A stretch of DNA of 64,000 nt from Fimenecus sp045595185 (lineage in GTDB: Bacteria; Bacillota; Clostridia; Oscillospirales; Acutalibacteraceae): the NCBI GenBank assembly GCA_045595185.1, contig JAZNZX010000044.1, forward strand, positions 1 to 64,000, read 5' to 3'. Shown here one piece after another: positions 59,435 through 64,000 of the stretch. The notes below the pieces were generated by a model. It made no database searches and had not been told where the DNA came from. It worked only from the letters and a program-made list of their open reading frames with translations. Numbering within the stretch: position 1 is the first letter of the stretch; each line of letters begins with the position of its first letter. A program made the translations under genes and the position numbers.

Positions 59435-61012
59435 GTGATTTCCTTGTTTAAAAATTTCAAGAAAAAAAGCCCACAGGCAAAGGCAGGTATAATTGCGTTC
59501 ATTCTTGTAATGGCGTTGCTTATTTTTTATGTGGCATATTCGAATCTTAAGCCTGCTGACCCTGTTGAGTACGAGCTGGTAAAGGCATCATACGGTACAA
59601 TTACCGATACACTTGATGTAAGCGGTACTGTTGAATCAGGTGTGACTGAAAATATGATGGCTATTGACGGTGTTCTTGTTGAAGAAGTATTCGTCAATGT
59701 TGGCGACACAGTGAAGAAAGGTGACAAAATTGCAACTTTCAATGTGTCAGGTGTTTCTGCTTATCTTACTGATGCCAAAAAGGCTTATGATAAGGCATTG
59801 AAGGAATATAACGAGGCAGCTTCTTCATCTGCTACAAATACAGAAAGAAAAACTGAAATAGCAAGAGAAATTGAAGCTTTAAACGGTAAAATTGCAACAA
59901 AGCAACAGGAAGTTGATACTCTTAAGGCTGAAATGGAATCAGATTCGGCAAATTCAGGTACTGCATCAATTCCTAATGAGCAAATCAATCAGATTGCTAT
60001 GCAGATGTTGGCAAACGGTTCAAGCCTTAAACAAATCAATCAGTTTAAGGAAGCAGCATCAAAGGTAGAGTTGCCTGTAACAGATTCGGAAAAACAGCAG
60101 GAGCTTATGCAGAAAAGCCTTGAGCTTGCTCAGCTTAACTCTGAGCTTTCAGCACTTTATGCAGAGGACACAGTAACGGTAGTAACCGACGAAGCAATCT
60201 TAAAGGCACTTAAATCAGTTGCTGATACTAAAAAAGCAGATTATGAACAGCTCAAAGCAATTTACGACAAAATGTCAAATGGCTGGGTTGCAGAAAACAA
60301 CGGTATTGTAACAGAAGTTAATATCAGAGCAGGTGAAAGATTTGTACCTGTAAAACAGTCAAGCTCATCATCATTTGATATTGCATCACTTTTAGGTGGT
60401 CAGGTTGACGGTGAAACACTTGATATGATTACTTCCCTTATGGGTAATTCATCAATTCCTGCAGGAACAGGCATCAAGGTTGAAAGCTATGACGATATGA
60501 TAGTTTCTGTTACTGTGGGTAAATCTGATTTGCTCAAAATCAAGGTTGGTATGGAGGCTGTTATTACAAGCCTTGACTCACAGTATAAAGGTGAGGTTAT
60601 ATATGTAGGTGCAACTGCAGCAGAATCAACAGGCAGTCTTGATATCAGCTCAATCGCAGGCTCGCTTATGGGCACAGGCTCAGGTGCAAACGGTGCAGTT
60701 GTTAAGGTGAAAATCCATAACCCTGATGAGAAAATTGTAATCGGCTTTGATGTGGATATTAAGGTTGTTCTTGATACAATCGAGGATGTTTTGAAGGTTC
60801 CTGTTGAAGCAGTTATCTATAACAGCGGTGTTTATTCAGTATTCGTTTATGACGAGGAAGAAGGCACAGCAACAAAACGAACAGTTACAAAGGGTTCTCT
60901 TGACGATACATCATATGAAATTGTTGAGGGACTTAAAGAAGGGGAAATGGTCGTTAAGAGCCCTGACCCTAATATGGAAGACGGAACAAGAATCGCAAAG
61001 AAAAATGTGTAA
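59435..61012 (+). CDS. HlyD/MacA-like membrane fusion (adaptor) protein
   Basis: A 525-residue exporter adaptor. One N-terminal membrane anchor (GIIAFILVMALLIFYVAY, ~17-34), a first biotinyl-lipoyl strand set (SGTVESGVTENMMAIDGVLV; VFVNVGDTVKKGDKIATF), a long coiled-coil hairpin (~108-285, with KAYDKALKEYNEAASS and KQQEVDTLKAEME), a second lipoyl part (GWVAENNGIVTEVNIRAGER), beta-barrel and C-terminal domain (VPVEAVIYNSGVYSVFVYD). The start is GTG at 59435 or TTG at 59444; AAGGA at 59428 does not decide firmly. Operon with the permease; no ATPase gene adjoins. Confidence 0.9.
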   Translation: MISLFKNFKKKSPQAKAGIIAFILVMALLIFYVAYSNLKPADPVEYELVKASYGTITDTLDVSGTVESGVTENMMAIDGVLVEEVFVNVGDTVKKGDKIATFNVSGVSAYLTDAKKAYDKALKEYNEAASSSATNTERKTEIAREIEALNGKIATKQQEVDTLKAEMESDSANSGTASIPNEQINQIAMQMLANGSSLKQINQFKEAASKVELPVTDSEKQQELMQKSLELAQLNSELSALYAEDTVTVVTDEAILKALKSVADTKKADYEQLKAIYDKMSNGWVAENNGIVTEVNIRAGERFVPVKQSSSSSFDIASLLGGQVDGETLDMITSLMGNSSIPAGTGIKVESYDDMIVSVTVGKSDLLKIKVGMEAVITSLDSQYKGEVIYVGATAAESTGSLDISSIAGSLMGTGSGANGAVVKVKIHNPDEKIVIGFDVDIKVVLDTIEDVLKVPVEAVIYNSGVYSVFVYDEEEGTATKRTVTKGSLDDTSYEIVEGLKEGEMVVKSPDPNMEDGTRIAKKNV

Positions 61013-61046
61013 GACGGTTTAGTTTATAATAATCGAGGTGTAAACT

Positions 61047-62294
61047 TTGAATATAAGAGAAAATATACGAATTGCCGTCTTCAGCATTAAAACCAACCTT
61101 ATGCGTTCGCTTCTCACAATGCTTGGTATTATTATCGGTGTTGCATCGGTTATTGCTATTGTGACCGTCGGTAACGGTGGTCGTGACTACATTGTGGGTA
61201 TGATTCGTGATATGGGTAACAGCGCTATTTCATTGACGGTCAATGCAAATAATGCTGATGACGATGACTATTTTACTGATGCCGATATTGCTGCCATTAA
61301 AAAGCTTGACGGTGTTCAGTATGCGTCAATGCAGTCAATTTCAATGTGCCAGATGTCTGCTAACGATATGACAGGTATCCTTATGGGAATCGGTTGTAAT
61401 ACGGATATGGCAATGCTTATGAGAACACCGCTTCTTTACGGTCGATTTTTTACGGAAGAAGAATATATAGAAGGTAAAAATGTGGGTGTTATTGATGTGG
61501 GTAGCGCCTTACAGCTTTTCGGAAGAAAAGATGTTGTGGGTGAAAGCGTAAGCTGTACATCAAACGACCTTACAATATCAGTTCGCATTGTCGGTGTCGT
61601 TGACATTATGGCAAGTATGAATCTTGATACAGAAGAAATGATGAGCAGTATGGGGTCAATGATGGGTGGTATGCAGATGACAAGCTGTATGCTTTTAATG
61701 CCTGCACCTGTTTCTGCAACGCTTCTCGGTAAATCAAGTGGTCGTTACGATATGCTTCAGATTACTGCTGTTGACGAAAATATGCTTGATGAAATCGGTG
61801 CTGCAGCACTAAATTATGTACATTCATTACATGATAACTACGAAAAGGATTGTTATGCTGTTACAAATATGGCAACATATATTGACCTTCTTGACACAGT
61901 TATCAATGTATTCACAATCTTTATTGCAGCCGTAAGTGCTATTTCACTTGTTGTCGGTGGTATCGGCGTTATGAACATTATGCTGGTGTCCATTACAGAG
62001 CGTACTCGTGAAATCGGTATCCGTAAGGCACTTGGTGCAAAAACAGGAACAATTATGTTTCAATTCCTGACAGAATCAATTATTCTCTGTCTTATAGGTG
62101 GTGTAATCGGCTTACTGCTTGGCGTTGCCGGTGCAGCCTTCGTTTCATATATAATGAATGTTCCGTTATATGTTGAACCGTCAACAATTCTTCTTGCTGT
62201 TGGCTTCTCATCAGCAATAGGAATTATCTTCGGTGTTTATCCTGCTAAACGAGCAGCGAATCTTCCACCGATTGAAGCTCTTCGCAGAGATTAA
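61047..62294 (+). CDS. MacB-like FtsX-domain ABC permease
   Basis: A 415-residue permease: one N-terminal helix (LLTMLGIIIGVASVIAIVTV, with the preceding FSIKTNLMRS typical of MacB), a ~230-residue extracellular MacB_PCD domain rich in methionine (MMSSMGSMMGGMQM, ~205), and a C-terminal FtsX domain with three helices and the motif MLVSITERTREIGIRKALGAK (~315-335). The nucleotide-binding domain of true MacB is absent, so an external ATPase is needed. TTG start after GAGGTG. Co-transcribed with the adaptor 34 nt upstream. Confidence 0.93.
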   Translation: MNIRENIRIAVFSIKTNLMRSLLTMLGIIIGVASVIAIVTVGNGGRDYIVGMIRDMGNSAISLTVNANNADDDDYFTDADIAAIKKLDGVQYASMQSISMCQMSANDMTGILMGIGCNTDMAMLMRTPLLYGRFFTEEEYIEGKNVGVIDVGSALQLFGRKDVVGESVSCTSNDLTISVRIVGVVDIMASMNLDTEEMMSSMGSMMGGMQMTSCMLLMPAPVSATLLGKSSGRYDMLQITAVDENMLDEIGAAALNYVHSLHDNYEKDCYAVTNMATYIDLLDTVINVFTIFIAAVSAISLVVGGIGVMNIMLVSITERTREIGIRKALGAKTGTIMFQFLTESIILCLIGGVIGLLLGVAGAAFVSYIMNVPLYVEPSTILLAVGFSSAIGIIFGVYPAKRAANLPPIEALRRD

Positions 62295-62304
62295 AATTAT
62301 AATT

Positions 62305-62336
62305 TAACCGGATATCATAGTGATGTCCGGTTATTC
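62305..62336 (+). terminator. Terminator of the exporter operon
   Basis: AACCGGATATCA / TGATGTCCGGTT stem with a TAG-type loop; the T-run is weak (TATTCTATG). Confidence 0.65.
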
Positions 62337-62377
62337 TATGTCTATTTTAAATATGAAATTTATCCTTCAAAAATTAT

Positions 62378-62411
62378 GATGTATATGCAAATGTATATAC
62401 ATCATTTTTTT
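62378..62411 (+). terminator. Second terminator-like hairpin before spo0A
   Basis: GATGTATAT / ATATACATC with a GCAAATGT-type loop and ATTTTTTTA tail. Confidence 0.75.
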
Positions 62412-62773
62412 ATTCCAAAAATTAAAATGTAAAGTGATTTTCTTTACAAAAATGTTAAAATCAGCCTTTGAAAACCCTTGATGCATATAGTTTTAAACAT
62501 TTTCAACAAACTTTTCGACAATTTCAAAGTTCAAATCATTGTTAAAAATAATCTTAAAATCTCGATGAATAGTCAATTTTTGACTGAATATTTTACAGAA
62601 TTATGCAACAAAATTTGCAGGGAAAATTTTGTTTCCGTCAAAATGTAAGAGTATTTTTTGTCGAAAAGTTTTAACGGTTGAAAAATGTCGAATCTATTGC
62701 CACAAAATACCGCATTATGGTAAAATGTGGCAGAAATCACAAGGTGATTAAAATTTAATATGGAGGTTCCAAA
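62412..62773 (+). promoter_or_regulatory. spo0A control region with 0A boxes
   Basis: About 360 bp of AT-rich DNA with three matches to the 0A box (TGNCGAA): TTCGACA at 62514-62520 (reverse), TGTCGAA at 62659-62665 and TGTCGAA at 62686-62692. Their clustering suggests Spo0A autoregulation as known in Bacillus. A single clear sigma-A or sigma-H promoter could not be assigned; TATGGTAAAAT near 62715 is a candidate -10 area. Confidence 0.65.
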
Positions 62774-63535
62774 ATGGAAAACAAATTAAAGGTATTACTA
62801 ACGGGTGAGGGTAGTGATTTTGGAAGGAATTGTGCTAATGTTTTACGCACATATGGTTGTGATGTTTCGCTTGTGATTAAAGACGGAAAGGCATTATTGT
62901 CAAAGCTATCGTCAGAAAAAGCAGATGTTATTGTGATGGATGCATTTATGGCAAATCTTGATGCTATCGGTGTTATGAACAGCTTGGAGAGCAGGGGGAT
63001 AAAGCCTTTTACTGTTGTAATGTCAAGCTCTGACAATCAAAGATTTGAACAGGAAATTCTTTCGGCGGGAGCCGATTATTATTTTCTTAAGCCATTTGAT
63101 GTGAATATGCTCGCCCAAAGAATCACTCAAATGACAGGCTGGTCAAAGGAACACAAAGAAATGTCCTTAATGAAGGAGGAAAAGGATTTACAGGTGATGG
63201 TCAGCGAGATTATGCATCAAATTGGTGTCCCTGCACATATAAAAGGATATCAGTATCTTCGTGAGGCAATCGTACTTACAATAAATGATGACGAGATGAT
63301 GAATTCCGTCACAAAAGTACTTTACCCGACAGTTGCGAAACGATATTCAACAACATCTTCGCGTGTTGAAAGAGCAATTCGTCACGCAATTGAGGTTGCG
63401 TGGGACAGAGGCGATGTTGATGTTCTGAACTCTTATTTCGGATATACAATCCAGAGCGAGAGAGGAAAACCGACCAATTCAGAATTTATTGCAATGATAA
63501 GTGACAAGCTTCGTCTTCGTTTGAAGATTTCTTGA
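62774..63535 (+). CDS. spo0A: Sporulation transcription factor Spo0A
   Basis: A 253-residue response regulator. The C-terminal DNA-binding domain is highly conserved: HQIGVPAHIKGYQYLREAIV, ITKVLYPTVAKRYSTT-type stretch and SRVERAIRHAIEVAWDRGD, then KPTNSEFIAMISDKLRL. The receiver keeps the phosphoacceptor Asp56 (VIVMDAFMANLD), a Ser at position 84 and Lys106 (FLKPFD), but the metal-binding acidic pair usually found after beta-1 (VADDN) is here LTGEG, Gly11-Glu12. RBS GGAGGT. Placed directly upstream of mntP. Confidence 0.95.
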   Translation: MENKLKVLLTGEGSDFGRNCANVLRTYGCDVSLVIKDGKALLSKLSSEKADVIVMDAFMANLDAIGVMNSLESRGIKPFTVVMSSSDNQRFEQEILSAGADYYFLKPFDVNMLAQRITQMTGWSKEHKEMSLMKEEKDLQVMVSEIMHQIGVPAHIKGYQYLREAIVLTINDDEMMNSVTKVLYPTVAKRYSTTSSRVERAIRHAIEVAWDRGDVDVLNSYFGYTIQSERGKPTNSEFIAMISDKLRLRLKIS

Positions 63536-63605
63536 CAAAAATATATAATAATGCTATCATTTTTGTGGCAAAATTAAGGCTCATATATTTATGAGTCTTT
63601 TTTTA
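63532..63605 (+). promoter_or_regulatory. mntP promoter inside the spo0A end, with terminator/attenuator hairpin in the leader
   Basis: TTGACA (63532-63537, overlapping the spo0A stop), 17-bp spacer, TATCAT (63555-63560). A hairpin GGCTCATA / TATGAGTC with TATT loop (63578-63597) and TTTTTTT follows 15-20 nt after the predicted start and ends directly before the mntP RBS AAGGAG. It terminates spo0A and could also attenuate mntP. The larger yybP-ykoY manganese riboswitch is not present. Confidence 0.65.
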
Positions 63606-63616
63606 AGGAGTTTTCT

Positions 63617-64000
63617 ATGTCAGAATTAGTAGTTATTGCTGTTGGTCTTGCTATGGATGCTTTTGCAGTTGCAATCTGTAAAGGTCTTAATATGAGAAAA
63701 CTTGATTATAAGCAGACAGCACTTATAGCCTTGTTTTTCGGTGGATTTCAGGCAGGAATGCCACTTATAGGTTGGTTTGTCGGCTCAAAATTTGCTGAAT
63801 ATATCACAAGCATTGACCATTGGGTTACATTTATCCTTTTAGGTATTATCGGTGGTAAAATGATTTACGAGTCATTCCACGATGACGATGAATGTGAATG
63901 CAGTGAGGGTAAACTCGACCTGAAGGAATTGACTGCCCTGGCAGTTGCCACGAGTATTGACGCGTTGGCTGTTGGTGTTGCTTTTGCCCTTGAATATGAA
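63617..64000 (+). CDS. mntP: Manganese efflux pump MntP (partial, runs off the window)
   Basis: The first 128 residues of MntP: MSELVVIAVGLAMDAFAVAI with the membrane-embedded Asp of GLAMDAFAV, FFGGFQAGMPLIGWFVGSKF, GIIGGKMIYESF and the second conserved aspartate in ATSIDALAVGVAFAL. An acidic, Cys-containing loop (HDDDECECSEGK) lies between the halves. The family exports Mn2+. RBS AAGGAG at 63605-63610. The 3' end lies beyond position 64000. Confidence 0.94.
   Translation, partial: MSELVVIAVGLAMDAFAVAICKGLNMRKLDYKQTALIALFFGGFQAGMPLIGWFVGSKFAEYITSIDHWVTFILLGIIGGKMIYESFHDDDECECSEGKLDLKELTALAVATSIDALAVGVAFALEYE

Noticed and set aside
63561..63616. mntP leader considered as a yybP-ykoY manganese riboswitch
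   Set aside because: It is only about 50 nt and lacks the conserved loops; only a terminator hairpin is present.

Overview
The window is AT-rich, low-GC Firmicutes DNA. It carries Spo0A with 0A boxes, a CtsR-McsA-McsB system with CtsR boxes, a CIRCE-controlled groESL operon, a T-box leader before cysE-cysS, RimO, RecA-RecX and AlaX. These point to a spore-forming class Clostridia bacterium, most likely a gut Ruminococcaceae/Oscillospiraceae-type organism; this placement is inference from gene content.

Layout. 1-606: end of an rRNA operon (23S 3' end, tRNA-Lys, tRNA-Glu, 5S, tRNA-Asn). 640-3,524: a hairpin array, a four-helix-bundle gene coupled to a methyltransferase, a serine hydrolase and the first copy of a small inverted-repeat element. 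3.6-10.7 kb: AlaX-type tRNA editing protein, an XRE regulator with a GH36 alpha-galactosidase, a secreted protein and a GH13 alpha-glucosidase. 11.0-16.1 kb: ctsR-mcsA-mcsB, then clpC, separated by a terminator, an inverted-repeat element and a second hairpin array. 16.2-17.0 kb: decayed genes and repeats. 17.1-22.2 kb: an operon of fatty-acyl-type AMP ligase, stand-alone condensation protein and carrier protein, divergent from a secreted ceramidase-like hydrolase. 22.2-25.8 kb: lipoprotein, phosphoribosyltransferase, IreB, a 38-residue peptide gene and YitT. 25.8-29.4 kb: a TAXI-type TRAP transporter. 29.5-34.9 kb: inverted-repeat element, third hairpin array, and an operon of GtrA-like protein, GH3-family ligase, DUF819 membrane protein and a sphingosine-1-phosphate-lyase-like PLP enzyme. 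35-64 kb: mainly housekeeping genes (YchF, TcdA, AzlCD, Nnr, MazF, GroESL, L28, RecA/RecX, RimO, PgsA, CysE/CysS, MacB-like exporter parts, Spo0A, MntP) with one very large surface phosphoesterase.

How parts work together. Protein quality control is encoded by ctsR-mcsAB-clpC and groESL. Cysteine supply (cysE) and charging (cysS) share one T-box. The adaptor and permease of a MacB-like exporter lack an adjacent ATPase; a MacB-type ATPase sits alone about 22 kb upstream. Two loci suggest lipid chemistry: a ceramidase-like secreted enzyme beside an acyl ligase/condensation/carrier operon, and an S1P-lyase-like enzyme beside a GH3 ligase. A link between the two is a hypothesis only.

The most unusual DNA feature is a set of three hairpin arrays. 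Each has about four direct copies of a short motif alternating with unrelated hairpins, followed by inverted copies of the same motif alternating with more hairpins. The motif differs in each array (GAAAT, CGATAT, GTGAAGTT) while the architecture is the same. One abuts the four-helix-bundle gene and the other two lie about 10-15 bp from copies of a MITE-like element. Most start codons below were chosen by ribosome-binding-site spacing rather than by longest open frame.
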